From Pseudomonadales bacterium (GTDB taxonomy: Bacteria > Pseudomonadota > Gammaproteobacteria > Pseudomonadales > Azotimanducaceae): a DNA stretch of 59,925 nucleotides. Location: positions 1 through 59,925 of the forward strand of contig JANQKS010000103.1 in the NCBI GenBank assembly GCA_028281005.1. The letters are read 5' to 3'. Under the pieces are notes generated by a model. The model was not told the DNA's origin, made no database searches, and saw only the letters and a list, made by a program, of their open reading frames with translations. Made by a program: the position numbers and the translations under genes. Every line of letters starts with the position of its first letter. Position 1 is the first letter of the stretch. Below, one piece after another: positions 8,638 to 18,700 of this stretch.

Positions 8638-9651
8638 ATGAGCAGCGAAGAGCTAACACACCTTGTCACCCGCGCGGAGGCGCTGATGCAGCTGGAGCGA
8701 TGGCAGGAAGCGAGTTTTATGCTTGGGCAGGCGCTTGCCATCGCACCGGACGAGCCGGCCGTCTTGGCTACGTTGGCGCGGGTCCTGCACGTGCTGGACG
8801 AGGTGCAAGAAGCCATGCGCTTGGCGAAACAGTTGGTGCATGTGGCGCCGGAGAATACGGAAGGTCACGCCATCATCGCGGAACTGGCGCTGCAAAGTGG
8901 AGATCTCGAGCAGGCCCAGAGAAGCGCCGACGCTTGGTTGCAGCTGACCCCGGACAGCTATGCGGCGCAAGAAACCGCGTGTCGGATCACCTCCCGACGC
9001 GGCCATCGCCGCCAGGCGCTGCGCAGGGCAGATGACATTCGCCGCCACTTTGCGCATAAGGCGGACGCCCACCTGCTCCACGCCTATATGGCGCAGCGCA
9101 TGATGCGCATCCGCCTGCTGCGTGAGAGTGCAGAACGAGCGCTTGAGCTTGAGCCGCAGAATAGCGAAGCCATTCTGTTAACCGGGCGCGCGTGGGCCTA
9201 CAAAACAAAGACCGAACTCAAGGCGGTGGAATTGCTGGCCAATGGCTGCGCGCTTTATCCGGACAATGAAGAGATGCGCGAAGAACTGGATAGCGCCATT
9301 AAGTTTTACGTAGGGTCTGCCACGGTGCTTGCCTTTGTTGCGCTGATTTTTCCGCCCTCGCTGTTCTACATCATTTGGGACATCACTCTCGGCAGACAAC
9401 TGCGCATCCGCAAGCTAACCCCTGGCGTTAAAGCGTTAGTGCGCAAACGGATGCGCGAAAAAAACGCGCTGGCTTTTCGAGAAATGGGCATCGGCTTTGG
9501 CTTGATCACTCTGATCGTGACCGGCTTCCAACTCCATCGGGGCGATTACACCTTCGATACCTCGTCTATTGTCATCAATAGCGTGGCGCTGTTGGGTTTG
9601 TGTGCGGGTCTTTGGGGTTATCGGCTGGCGCACAAGCGCGCCAATTTTTAG
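8638..9651 (+). CDS. TPR-repeat membrane protein
   Basis: 337 residues. Residues 1-220 contain about six TPR-like helical pairs (A-L-P-D/N-spaced repeats). A hydrophobic segment near 222-245 is followed by a basic region, and two more hydrophobic segments lie at about 280-300 and 310-330. The predicted arrangement is a cytoplasmic TPR domain anchored by three membrane helices. It begins 10 bp after the AAA+ gene and is followed 10 bp later by the trypsin-like remnant, so the three are an operon. No enzymatic motif is seen; a scaffold role for the AAA+ partner is inferred. Confidence 0.8.
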   Translation: MSSEELTHLVTRAEALMQLERWQEASFMLGQALAIAPDEPAVLATLARVLHVLDEVQEAMRLAKQLVHVAPENTEGHAIIAELALQSGDLEQAQRSADAWLQLTPDSYAAQETACRITSRRGHRRQALRRADDIRRHFAHKADAHLLHAYMAQRMMRIRLLRESAERALELEPQNSEAILLTGRAWAYKTKTELKAVELLANGCALYPDNEEMREELDSAIKFYVGSATVLAFVALIFPPSLFYIIWDITLGRQLRIRKLTPGVKALVRKRMREKNALAFREMGIGFGLITLIVTGFQLHRGDYTFDTSSIVINSVALLGLCAGLWGYRLAHKRANF

Positions 9652-9661
9652 ACAGGATTTG

Positions 9662-10238
9662 ATGATGGACAACACTTCTGCACAGGATGCTCCGCTACGT
9701 AAGTTTTTTGCGCTGCTTGGCATAGGCGTGGCGATACTCTGGCGGCTGACGGTATATGGCGTCCTCGCTTTCATCTTCGTCTGGGTTACGGAGGCGTTTG
9801 TTTCCCTTAAAGATCCGGAAGACGCGATCGACGTCGTATTTGAGCCCAGCTTTACGCTGGTGGATAGTGAAATCTGGGCGGGCAAGATGTTTGTCGCCGA
9901 GGTTGAACAGTGTGTACGCCCTGTCGTGGTGTCTGCCAAGCACCTATTTGGGCCTTCCGGTGGCTACGCGCGCGAGCTGAGTAGCACTGAGTGGGTGAGT
10001 ACACCATGAAGCCCGCGTTTGGGGCCTGGAGAAGGGGCGTTTCTACTATGATTTTGTTGACCCAGATTATGTCATCAACGCCACCAGCGGTGCGCCGGTG
10101 GTCAACAGCCTGGGGCAGGTGGTGGTTATCAACCTAGGGGGTGGTAACAACGATGATGGTTCTGTGTACGGCGTGGGTAACCCGGTGTCGACTTGGAAGC
10201 CTCTATTGCGGCAGGCATGTGAAGGCCTCGGGGGTTAA
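9662..10238 (+). pseudogene. Membrane-anchored trypsin-like serine peptidase, internally deleted
   Basis: The gene starts at ATG 9662 after an AGGA. The first frame (to 10009) has a membrane segment at residues 20-40 and then a domain start with PVVVSAKHLFGP, which fits the trypsin His region. It then runs out of frame. The +1 frame, open from 9999 to TAA 10236-10238, encodes NATSGAPVVNSLGQVV and GVGNPVSTW, matching the catalytic Ser region and C-terminus of trypsin-like proteases. About 100 middle residues, including the Asp, appear missing. Both ends are well preserved, so the deletion would be recent or an assembly error. It is the third gene of the AAA+ operon. Confidence 0.7.
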
Positions 10239-10363
10239 CGTCAAATTCAAATCAATTGGGAGGGCCCCGTAGAGCGCTGATTGAATTGTCGCAAAACCTT
10301 AGCGGTCTTGGCCCAGTTGTGTTAAACCTTCGCCTCTTTAATCCATGAACTAAGGAAACAGCT

Positions 10364-11509
10364 GTGCTTTCAGAAGAGAATTTTGTTGTACGTCCGCTAC
10401 CGACAATTGTTTTTAATCGGGGCGCCAGCCAACAATTGAGTAACCACATCCAGGCGCTTGGCTTGACCTCGGCGCTCATCGTCACGGACAAAAACCTGGC
10501 TGCCAGCGGTGTGCTCGACCCGGTTCTAGATGCGCTGAAAGCCTCCAATCTGAAGGTTGAGGTATTTGACGGTGTGGAGCCGAACCCAACGGACCAGAAC
10601 GTGGAAGACGGTGCTGAGAAGCTGCGTGCGCTCGACAATGCCTGCGTTATCCCGATTGGTGGTGGCTCTTCGATGGATTGCGGTAAGTCTGTAGCCCTGT
10701 TGGCTGCCAATGGGGGTAGCGTGGAAGACCTGCAGGCGAATACGGAACCGGCCAATGCCCAAGCGCCCGTTATTGCTGTACCCACAACGGCGGGTACCGG
10801 ATCGGAAACCAACAGCGCTTGTGTGATTACCAATACCAAGCTCGGCCGCAAGACGTATGTGATACATCCCAGCATCACACCGGCGTTTGCGGTGCTTGAT
10901 CCCGACCTGACCGTGGGATTACCCACCTATCCAACCGCCACCTGCGGCTACGATGTCCTGACCCACGCCATCGAAGCGTTTGTTTCGGTGGGGGCAAGCA
11001 ACTACTCGGACACCATCGCCTTGGAGGCCATAGCGAAGGTGGCAGGTAACCTACGCAGAGCTGTGGAAGACGGCAGCGACATTGAAGCTCGCTCACAGAT
11101 GCTGTTGGCCTCTGCTCAGGCGGCCATCGCCTTTAACGTGTCCGGTTTGGGCTCCGTGCACGGCACCGGGCACGCCATTTCGGCGAGGCTCAACGCCGCG
11201 CACGGTCAGACGTTGGCCACCATGTTGCCCCACGTGATGGAGTACAACATGCCGGAGCGCGAGGAGAAATACGCCGAGGTTGCACGGGTGCTGGCGCCTT
11301 CAGGACCGGCCACCGGTGCGGCTGCGATTGACGCAGTCCTCGAGATTCGCAGTGACATTGGCATCGACCGCTCTATCTCGGATTTGGGTGGGGAAGATGA
11401 CTTGTTGCCGGTGTTGGTTGAAGATGCCACGGCTGATCCGGTGAATTTCACCAACCCCCGTCCTGTGGACCCCGCGGCTTTAGAGGCGCTGTATCGCGCA
11501 GCCTGGTAA
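10364..11509 (+). CDS. Iron-containing (type III) alcohol dehydrogenase
   Basis: A 381-residue Fe-ADH family enzyme catalysing NAD(P)-dependent interconversion of alcohols and aldehydes in the cytoplasm. GTG start with AAGGA 8 nt upstream. The dinucleotide motif GGGSSMDCGK is near residues 102-111, and TTAGTGSE lies near 145. Metal ligands are visible in GYDVLTHAIEAF (Asp, His) and VHGTGHAISARLNAAHGQ (His pairs). Length is typical. The substrate cannot be read from sequence. The gene stands alone, with a terminator downstream. Its proximity to the 3-hydroxypropionate genes is suggestive only, because the strands and promoters differ. Confidence 0.92.
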   Translation: MLSEENFVVRPLPTIVFNRGASQQLSNHIQALGLTSALIVTDKNLAASGVLDPVLDALKASNLKVEVFDGVEPNPTDQNVEDGAEKLRALDNACVIPIGGGSSMDCGKSVALLAANGGSVEDLQANTEPANAQAPVIAVPTTAGTGSETNSACVITNTKLGRKTYVIHPSITPAFAVLDPDLTVGLPTYPTATCGYDVLTHAIEAFVSVGASNYSDTIALEAIAKVAGNLRRAVEDGSDIEARSQMLLASAQAAIAFNVSGLGSVHGTGHAISARLNAAHGQTLATMLPHVMEYNMPEREEKYAEVARVLAPSGPATGAAAIDAVLEIRSDIGIDRSISDLGGEDDLLPVLVEDATADPVNFTNPRPVDPAALEALYRAAW

Positions 11510-11543
11510 ATCCCTCTAGGAACAGCTAAACAGCCAAGTAGCC

Positions 11544-11581
11544 AAAAACCTTGGCGTGCGTAAGCGCGCTAGGGTTTTTTC
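11544..11581 (+). terminator. Intrinsic terminator after the alcohol dehydrogenase
   Basis: AAAAACC...GCG / CGC...GGGTTTTTT forms an imperfect stem around a TAAG-type loop and ends in six T residues, 35 bp after the stop codon. The A-run on the 5' side would allow termination in both directions. Confidence 0.75.
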
Positions 11582-11613
11582 GTTTTAGAGCGGCGCTAGA
11601 CGTAATCGTGATA

Positions 11614-11642
11614 TTGACATATTTGCACAAATACGCAAATAT
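11614..11642 (+). promoter_or_regulatory. Promoter with embedded operator for the ArsR-metallothionein pair
   Basis: TTGACA at 11614-11619 is a consensus -35, and AAATAT at 11637-11642 is a plausible -10 at 17-bp spacing. ATATTTGC (11619-11626) and GCAAATAT (11635-11642) form a perfect 8-bp dyad filling the spacer. Transcription would start close to the ATG at 11649 and no Shine-Dalgarno is present, so the mRNA may be leaderless. A bound ArsR dimer would directly block RNA polymerase. Confidence 0.6.
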
Positions 11643-11648
11643 CCGCGT

Positions 11649-12005
11649 ATGGATCACGATGAAAGACAGGAGTTAGCCCGTCTGCTTAAGGCCCTGGGAG
11701 AGTACAACCGCTTATCGCTGGTCTATGAATTGTGTGGCTGTAAAGCGCCAGAAAACGCCATGTGCTTATGCGCCTGTTGCAGTGTGGACGCATCGGTCGT
11801 TTCGCGGCATTTAAAGGCACTTGCACAGGAAGATGTTGTGCAAATCGAATCTCGTGGCCGTGAGCGACTGTACTCTCTGAATCGTGGCGGGGTTGCGGAG
11901 CGCTTACGCAGGTTGGCTGATCAAATCGACGGCAGGGTTACCGCCTTAGGTGAAGACCACGCGGAGCCGCAATTTCAGTTGGAAAATGAACGGAGTGGAA
12001 CATGA
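11649..12005 (+). CDS. ArsR-family metal-sensing regulator, cysteine-rich
   Basis: 118 residues with an ArsR winged helix (recognition region VDASVVSRHLKAL). A cluster of seven cysteines (CGCKAPENAMCLCACC) lies around residues 29-45, just before the recognition helix. This position is used for thiol metal or metalloid sensing in ArsR/CmtR-type repressors. The likely role is a repressor that releases the promoter dyad when it binds a soft metal or arsenite. It overlaps the metallothionein-like gene by ATGA at 12002-12005, so both are translated together. The precise inducer is unknown. Confidence 0.88.
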   Translation: MDHDERQELARLLKALGEYNRLSLVYELCGCKAPENAMCLCACCSVDASVVSRHLKALAQEDVVQIESRGRERLYSLNRGGVAERLRRLADQIDGRVTALGEDHAEPQFQLENERSGT

Positions 12006-12100
12006 AAGACGAAAAATGTAAGTGTGACTGTAAGTCCAAAGACGCAGAGTGCTGCAAGAAGCGCACCTGCGAATGTTGTAAGTCACACTGCTGCTGCTGA
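12002..12100 (+). CDS. Metallothionein-like 32-residue peptide with 11 cysteines
   Basis: A tiny gene starting at ATG 12002, overlapping the ArsR stop codon by 4 nt. It encodes 32 residues of which 11 are cysteine and 9 lysine. The pattern is CxCxC, then CC, then CxCC, then a terminal CCC. Such spacing is typical of peptides that chelate soft metals (Zn, Cd, Cu, Ag) or arsenite. I do not recognise it as a member of a named metallothionein family. Coupling to a Cys-rich ArsR sensor supports a metal-induced sequestration peptide. It is below usual gene-caller length limits. Confidence 0.75.
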   Translation: MKDEKCKCDCKSKDAECCKKRTCECCKSHCCC

Positions 12101-12153
12101 GCGCGCGCCTCGACGACACTCAGCAGCTTGTCCTCGTTGACTGCGTGTGAACC

Positions 12154-15100
12154 TTAAACGGTGACCGCATTGCCGCGGAAAATACGCGACAAATAGCGAC
12201 TTTCCGCAGGGCTCGGGGCAGGCACGGCGCACTGCAGTACCGCGTAGACCAGGCGCTCCATTTCTTCAGCGAGTTCTTGTTCAGTGCCCGGTTCTTCCGT
12301 TCTCGCTCGACGCGTCAATTGCACCTGATTCACGGCGGGGACCGTGGGCAGGCGTTCTCCTTCGACACCCAGCGTCACGGTAAAGGCATGCATGGTGGTT
12401 TTGATAAACATGGCAAGGCCAAATTCCTCACGGGTGGAAGCGCGCGAGGTGTCGGGGGTCAACAGTACAATTTGACACCTGGGGTATAAGGCAGCCTGGC
12501 GCGCAACTCGAAAGTGCTGCGTCAAATGGTCTTGTACCAGATCGGCAAACGCCTCGTGGGACAGCACCCTTTCCCAATCTTCGTCTGTATCAGCGGCCAG
12601 GGGGTTCAAAGGCAGTCGGGTACAGGGTGTGCTAACGACAACATCTAGCCGTCCGCAGGCTTCCAACATTTGCGCCATACCTTCTTCGATGTTATCGCCC
12701 ACGGGCAGCGCACGCACGGTCACCGAGTCGGGCACATCGATGCTGTGTTCCACTGCGGTGGCCGCTTCCTGAGTTTGGGTTAACACGTTAATGCTGGCGA
12801 CCTGGTAGCGGCCGAAGCCCTGTGCTATCTGGCTCATTTCGTCGCGCATGGCATCGCCGATGATCAGCACATGTTTGTCGCTGAGGCTACGCAGATCTTC
12901 GTCACCCGGGCGTAACATCAACTCACCTTCTGTTACGGAGCGATCAAATTTTAAGCCGCCGGAGGGGTGGAAAGTTTCACCGCTCACGCTGTCATCCGCC
13001 AAAGAGAACACGGTGGACAAACTGACCTGTTCATCCGTCGGCATTTTGTGCAGATGCAGTCGGGCGAGGATCCCCGATTCGATTTTCTCGGACTCTTTTT
13101 CCACCGATGCTTCGTCGAAGAACGGGGTTGGAGGTTGTACAAAACCTTCTAGAAAAAGCTCAGCCTGCTCTTTGGAGAATTGCCCGCCGCCGACCAAGCG
13201 ATCCACCAGTTTTTGCGCCAAACCCGCGTTCAATAAATAGAAAGACGCGTTGGCTTCGCGCGGGCCTTCGGAGACCTGCGCAAACAGTTTGCGCAGCGCA
13301 TCCGGGGTTTCCACGCCGCGATCCAATCCGCCCACTTCGTTGCTCGCCAGACGCGTAATTTCGGCAACGTCCGCACCGTCCTCGAGGGCTGCCAAGCAGG
13401 CTGCGTGGACGCGGTTGAGCCGGATGTTTTCCAAGATCAATCTACCCCGGCGGGTGAACAACCCTGGTGCGTCGGTTTGACCACGCAGGCGCACACCGTC
13501 CACCGGTCCCGGCGCCATGGCGTTGATTTGGATCTCCGGCCCCAAATGGCGTGACAAAATTTCTGCCAACGCGCGCTGACCCGCTTTAGAGACCGCGTAA
13601 TCGGCGCGGTTGGGGTAGGCCACAGAGACATATTTTTCTCCGCCGAAGTAGCTGGAGACATTCAGAATGACCCCTTTGCCGCGCGCTTTCATTTGCGGGG
13701 CAAACTTGCGTATCAGCGAGTAGTTGCTGATGAGATTGGCTTGTAGCGTGACGTTCCAGCTCTCCACACTCATGTCCACCACCATTTCCTCGGCGCCGGC
13801 GATACCCGCATTGTTGATTAAATAATCGAGGTGGCCGAACAGATTGTTGGTGTGATTAAACAGGCGTTGCAATGCCGCCTCATCACCAACATCTATGTCC
13901 GCGCAGATATGTACGCGGCCTTCGGGATCGCCGTAACCGACCTGTTTGAGTTCTTCGACCATGGCGTCTCTGGCGGCCTGCAGTTTGGACTCGCTGCGTG
14001 CGGCGAGTAGCACCCGTGCCCCCGCCATGGCCAGGTAACGGCCGAGCTGCATGCCAATACCCAAACTGCCGCCGGTGATTAATGCGGTTCTTCCATGATG
14101 CAAGCCAGGCAGTACGCGTTGTATGGACAACGGCATGGATGATTTGGCTGTGGCCCGTTTGATAAATTCCGGCACGCTGAGATTGATGGCGTCCATCTTG
14201 CGCGCGCCGTTGTTGAGCGTTGCGGTCCAGTCTGCGGAGAAGGTCAAGTTGTCGGGCTCGCTGTTGTGGAAGCGTACAATTTGATTGGGCACGCCGTCCC
14301 AGCCCCATTCACCGCGACCGATCAGCTGTTGCTCCTCATGCCGCCATACGCGAATGAGTTCTTCCACCGCGGCGCGGCGTATGTCGTTGAGGCGATTACC
14401 TTGGCCGTCGTCCGGGTTGGTGATAAAGGTCACCGGCGGCGCTTCACCCGCGATACCCCATTCTTTGAGATTACGGATCATCGCGGATGCCAAAGCCACC
14501 GGCGCCACCACTTCGGTTTCAACAAAGCGTGCTACGTCTTCATCATCTGCGGTGGTCAGAGAGTAGCCGTGTTCACCATTCGGGGTTTCCGGCATGACAA
14601 TAACGCCGTCTAGGCGACCAAACTGGCTTTGCAGATATTGAAAGGCACGGCTGACCGATTCAGGCCGTAGGGGATCAAGCTGTTGTACGTGCACACCGCG
14701 TGCACCCAAACGCTGGATCTGTGTGGTAGCTTCACCTACCAGATCCAAGGTGCGAAAACCCATCATGATCTTTGCGCCGCGACCCATGTTGCGTTCGGCA
14801 AATACCAGGGCTTCGTTGACATCGCGGCCACCCAGGATGAGCACCACGCGCCCAGCCAGGTCGACTAGGCGGTCATCCGGCCAGGAGACCAGCTCAGCCT
14901 GACTTTGCACCGGGACCTTCATGCCGTTGGTCACCTCAAATCGTTGCCCGGTGAAGGCGGCCGACCCCGGTGATGCCAACCACAGGACTGTTGAGGCGAC
15001 GTCATCCGGCGTGGGATAGCGGAAGTCTAAATTGCCATCCGCATCCACCCGCCGCGTGGTCATAATGTCGAGGAATTCTTGCGAGGTGGTGCCGACCGGT

Positions 15101-15774
15101 TTGCCCTGCAGCTCGTCCATGGCTTTGAAAGCGCCGTCTATGCGTTCCGATTCAATCGGTCCGGGGAAGATGGTATTGACGCGGATGCCGCGATCACCGC
15201 CGAGCTCTCGGGCCATACCCGCGCTGAGCGCGTTGAGACCGGATTTCGGTACCACGTACGCGGTGCGACCAAAGTAACTGGTTCGGGAGAAAATTGTAGA
15301 GACGTTGATGATGGCGCCACCCGCAGACATGTGCGGCACTGCTGCACGCGCCATGTGCCAGGGGCCGCCCAGCAGATTCATAGCGGCTTCGAACACTGTT
15401 TCGTTTTCACCCATGGCTTTTTTATCGGTGGAAGTGAACGGCAGATCGCGCAAGCTGCGCTTAGGTCCAGCGGTACCGGCGTTGTTAACCAGTACGTCGA
15501 TGCCGTCGAAATTGTCCACCGCGGCCGCCACCATGCGACGGCAGGCGTCGGGATCGCCGCAATCGCCGTTTACCGTGACCATATCGTCGCGGTTGAAGCC
15601 TTCAGCTTCGAGTTCGGCTACAAATGCGTCCAGTTTTTCCGGATTACGCCCGGTCATGACCAGACGGGCGCCTGCACCGAGCAGTTGCCGGCTGATTCGT
15701 CCACCGATGTTGCCGGCGGCGCCAGTTAGAATAATGCGTTGGCCCTGTAGTCGTTGTGTCGTGTCCTGTGTCAT
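12154..15774 (-). CDS. mcr: Bifunctional malonyl-CoA reductase (tandem SDR)
   Basis: 1206 residues with two short-chain dehydrogenase halves, matching the architecture and size of Chloroflexus malonyl-CoA reductase (about 1219). Known role: NADPH-dependent reduction of malonyl-CoA to malonate semialdehyde and then to 3-hydroxypropionate. The N-terminal SDR has GAAGNIGG near residue 15 and YVVPK near 171; the C-terminal SDR has TGGSLGIG near 563 and YAVSK near 725. The start at 15774 is chosen because it overlaps the stop of the upstream propionyl-CoA synthase gene (ATGA); a longer reading would start inside that gene. It is the second gene of the leftward 3-hydroxypropionate operon. Assignment rests on architecture, length and neighbour. 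Confidence 0.88.
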   Translation of the reverse strand: MTQDTTQRLQGQRIILTGAAGNIGGRISRQLLGAGARLVMTGRNPEKLDAFVAELEAEGFNRDDMVTVNGDCGDPDACRRMVAAAVDNFDGIDVLVNNAGTAGPKRSLRDLPFTSTDKKAMGENETVFEAAMNLLGGPWHMARAAVPHMSAGGAIINVSTIFSRTSYFGRTAYVVPKSGLNALSAGMARELGGDRGIRVNTIFPGPIESERIDGAFKAMDELQGKPVGTTSQEFLDIMTTRRVDADGNLDFRYPTPDDVASTVLWLASPGSAAFTGQRFEVTNGMKVPVQSQAELVSWPDDRLVDLAGRVVLILGGRDVNEALVFAERNMGRGAKIMMGFRTLDLVGEATTQIQRLGARGVHVQQLDPLRPESVSRAFQYLQSQFGRLDGVIVMPETPNGEHGYSLTTADDEDVARFVETEVVAPVALASAMIRNLKEWGIAGEAPPVTFITNPDDGQGNRLNDIRRAAVEELIRVWRHEEQQLIGRGEWGWDGVPNQIVRFHNSEPDNLTFSADWTATLNNGARKMDAINLSVPEFIKRATAKSSMPLSIQRVLPGLHHGRTALITGGSLGIGMQLGRYLAMAGARVLLAARSESKLQAARDAMVEELKQVGYGDPEGRVHICADIDVGDEAALQRLFNHTNNLFGHLDYLINNAGIAGAEEMVVDMSVESWNVTLQANLISNYSLIRKFAPQMKARGKGVILNVSSYFGGEKYVSVAYPNRADYAVSKAGQRALAEILSRHLGPEIQINAMAPGPVDGVRLRGQTDAPGLFTRRGRLILENIRLNRVHAACLAALEDGADVAEITRLASNEVGGLDRGVETPDALRKLFAQVSEGPREANASFYLLNAGLAQKLVDRLVGGGQFSKEQAELFLEGFVQPPTPFFDEASVEKESEKIESGILARLHLHKMPTDEQVSLSTVFSLADDSVSGETFHPSGGLKFDRSVTEGELMLRPGDEDLRSLSDKHVLIIGDAMRDEMSQIAQGFGRYQVASINVLTQTQEAATAVEHSIDVPDSVTVRALPVGDNIEEGMAQMLEACGRLDVVVSTPCTRLPLNPLAADTDEDWERVLSHEAFADLVQDHLTQHFRVARQAALYPRCQIVLLTPDTSRASTREEFGLAMFIKTTMHAFTVTLGVEGERLPTVPAVNQVQLTRRARTEEPGTEQELAEEMERLVYAVLQCAVPAPSPAESRYLSRIFRGNAVTV

Positions 15775-18700
15775 CGCAATGTCCCTGCTGATCCCGTGTC
15801 GATGGTTGTGATTGATTCGCCGCGTGCTTCGGCGTCTCGAATGGCCCAAGCTCGATACAGCTCGTCCTTGGTTTTTAGTCCGCTACGCGGCAGTGCATGC
15901 ACCGCCACATAGGTGGCGCCGGCGTGCCGGTTCTCCCACATGGCTTGATGCGCCTGGGGTAAATCTGTGAGCTCCACCGCCACCGGCGGCACCACATCGA
16001 TCATCCCGGCGGCAACACGCTCCTGCATTTCCGCAAACTCTCTGGCGGTGTTGAGGTGGGTTCCGCGAATTTCAGCGGTTGGCATCAGGATGCGGCGTTG
16101 GCGCATCCACACCTGCGGCGCGTAAAAACTGAAACGCCGGTTGGCCATGTCTTCTGCGTACACCACCGTGCCGGTGTTGGGTTTAACTAAGGCAGTGGAT
16201 AACCCCAGGCTGTCGCGCGCGCTGCGCTCAAACACCACATCGGGTAAACCGCGGCGATCCAGATTGCTGCGCAATAGCGGAGCGATCGCGGAACCTACGG
16301 GTTTCAGGGTTTGGTCGGAGAAGCGGCGCACGGCTTCTTTGAACTGTGCAGATTCTTTGAAGGCATCCGGCAGCGGTGCGAAAGGTCCGGGCGGCACAAA
16401 CTCTTCCCCCATGCGCCGTTGGATTTCTTCGACGCTGACCACGCCGCGAAACTGAGTGCCGAACCCTAGCGAGGTGACAAATTCACGTTGCGGAATGGTG
16501 TCGGTGAGCACCGCCACGCGTGCATTCATGGCGCAGCCAATTTCAATGGCTTCGATGGCAACCGGATCGACAATGCCGTCGGCCGCGCCGGGACCATAGA
16601 TCACCAAAAGGGCAGAGCCGCCTTGCAGGCGTGCCTGTTGGAACATCTGCGCAGTGCTGCAGCTGCCGGGTTTACCCATAAAAGAAAAACGGTAACCGGA
16701 AGAAGCACCAAAAAATGTCAGCACCCCACCTTCTCCCAACAGCTGGAAAGATCGGCCAAACGCCTGTTCACCGGCGTGGGAGACCACATAGTCCATGGCG
16801 CCGTTGGCACTGTCGTGGACGGCGCTGACAAATGTTTCGCCGGCCGTTTCCCAAGCTGACCATGCGGCGGGATCGTCCGGTACAGGCGAAAAGATGTCCG
16901 ACCATTTGGGGTCTTTGCGATTCACCGGGATACCGCCGAAGTGCGCCACGCGCTCGGCGCGGTCGTCCGACGATACCATGCCAACCACGTCCAGACCCGC
17001 TTGGCGAGCGCTGCGTAAACACTCTAGCCCGGTACCGGTGGAGGCACCTTCGACAAACAGTTTGCGGCCATGTTGAATGTCCAAGGTGTTGAACAATGCC
17101 CGGTGGATAGTGCCGAGGGTCAACCCGTAGGAACCGGACTCTTCGATGGTTAAACCCGCCAACTTCGGATGCAGTTGGGGGCCTTGCACGGCCAGAAACT
17201 GTGCATGGCTGCCGTCGTTGATTTCATAACCTTGGATGTGAAAGTCGGCAGCCATCGGGTCGAGGCCCTGGTCCGGAGAAACCAGTTCGCTTTGACCGGA
17301 GTAGATGGTGACCAGTTGCCCCACCGCCAGGCGACCTTCTCGTGCCAATTCACTGCCAAGTTGCACCACCAGCGCAACCCCGCCGGATCCTGTAACCTGT
17401 ACATCATCATCGCGGGCGTCAAATGGTGATACCGGTATACCCGTCAGTGCCCAGATGTCATTAAAGTTCACCTCAGAGGCGAGCACGTAAACCAGCGCTT
17501 CATTGGGCCCCGGCTTTGGCGTTGGGAACACCAACAAGCGCTCGGACTCTTCAGGGTCTGCATGGCGGGGCAAGCCGGTAGCCGGGTCTTTATCCACACC
17601 CATGCCGTATTGGAAATCGGGAATAGGGGTGACGCCGGGAAAGAAGCTGGCCTGTAACGGCAACAAGCGGCCGCTGGCTTCCAATGCTGCCCGCATCTCT
17701 GCGCTGGCGTCCGCTGCAACTTCTGTTGTTTTGATGGGTAGCGGGGCGCTGCGCTTTTCCAAAAATGCGCTGATGCCCTTTGGCCCGCAGGTTGGATCAC
17801 ACACCGCCTCGGCAAACAGTTTGGCTTCGTTTGCCAATCCGGCCGCCTGCCCTTGGCTAGCGCCGTGCGTAATCGCGTTGACAATACGCTCAACACAAGG
17901 GCCGCGGCCGCTGCTGCGTAGTTGTGTAATGGCCTGGGCAATAGAGCCGCTGTCGAGCATTGATTGCGTAAACGGCAAAGGCTGCTCACGTGTGTCCAAC
18001 TCCTTGCGACGCTGCGCCATGGCCTCAATGAGCGGGCCGCTGTCATTAAGAAACTCGCGGACCACTGCCACGGCACGTTCGACCACGCCGGTGCCGTCTA
18101 TGGGAACCAACTCATCTACCAGACCAATGTCGAGCGCGTCCTGCGCATCGATATTGCGGCCGTCTAAGATCATGCGCACCGCTTGCTGCAGTCCAGCCTC
18201 TGCCCGCCGTGTAAATAGGCGGCGGGGTAAACGTTGGGTACCGCCGTACCCGGGCAACAGGTGGAGGTTAATTTCCGGTTGGCCAAATAGAGCCTGCGGG
18301 TCAGCAATCACATAGCCGCAAGCCAACACCAATTCGTTTCCGCCACCCAGCGCGGCACCGTTAACGGCAGCAATGACTGGCTTGTCCAGGTTCTCCAAGG
18401 CAGAAAAGGCGGTATGGGCAGCGTTTGGCGGGGTTTGTGCGCTGGCGATGTCGCCGGCTTCGCCAACTTCTAACAGCTCTTTAACGTCGGCGCCGGCGAC
18501 AAAAGCACTTCCCGCACCGGTTACGACAACGGCCTTGATGGCGTCGTCTTGGGCGATGTGACCTAGGACCGTGTGCAACTCGTCCAGCGTACGTTCGCTG
18601 AGCGAGTTGACCGGTGGGTGGTCGATGATCACCAAGGCCACCTGAGCGCCGGGCGCAAGGGTGTGGTTTTCCACACGCAGGTAGCGATAAGTTTGTACGA

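Noticed and set aside
13883-14308. Other long open frames inside mcr, pcs and the carboxylase gene
   Set aside because: They are shadows of the three very long coding regions and have arginine/proline-biased, non-protein-like composition.
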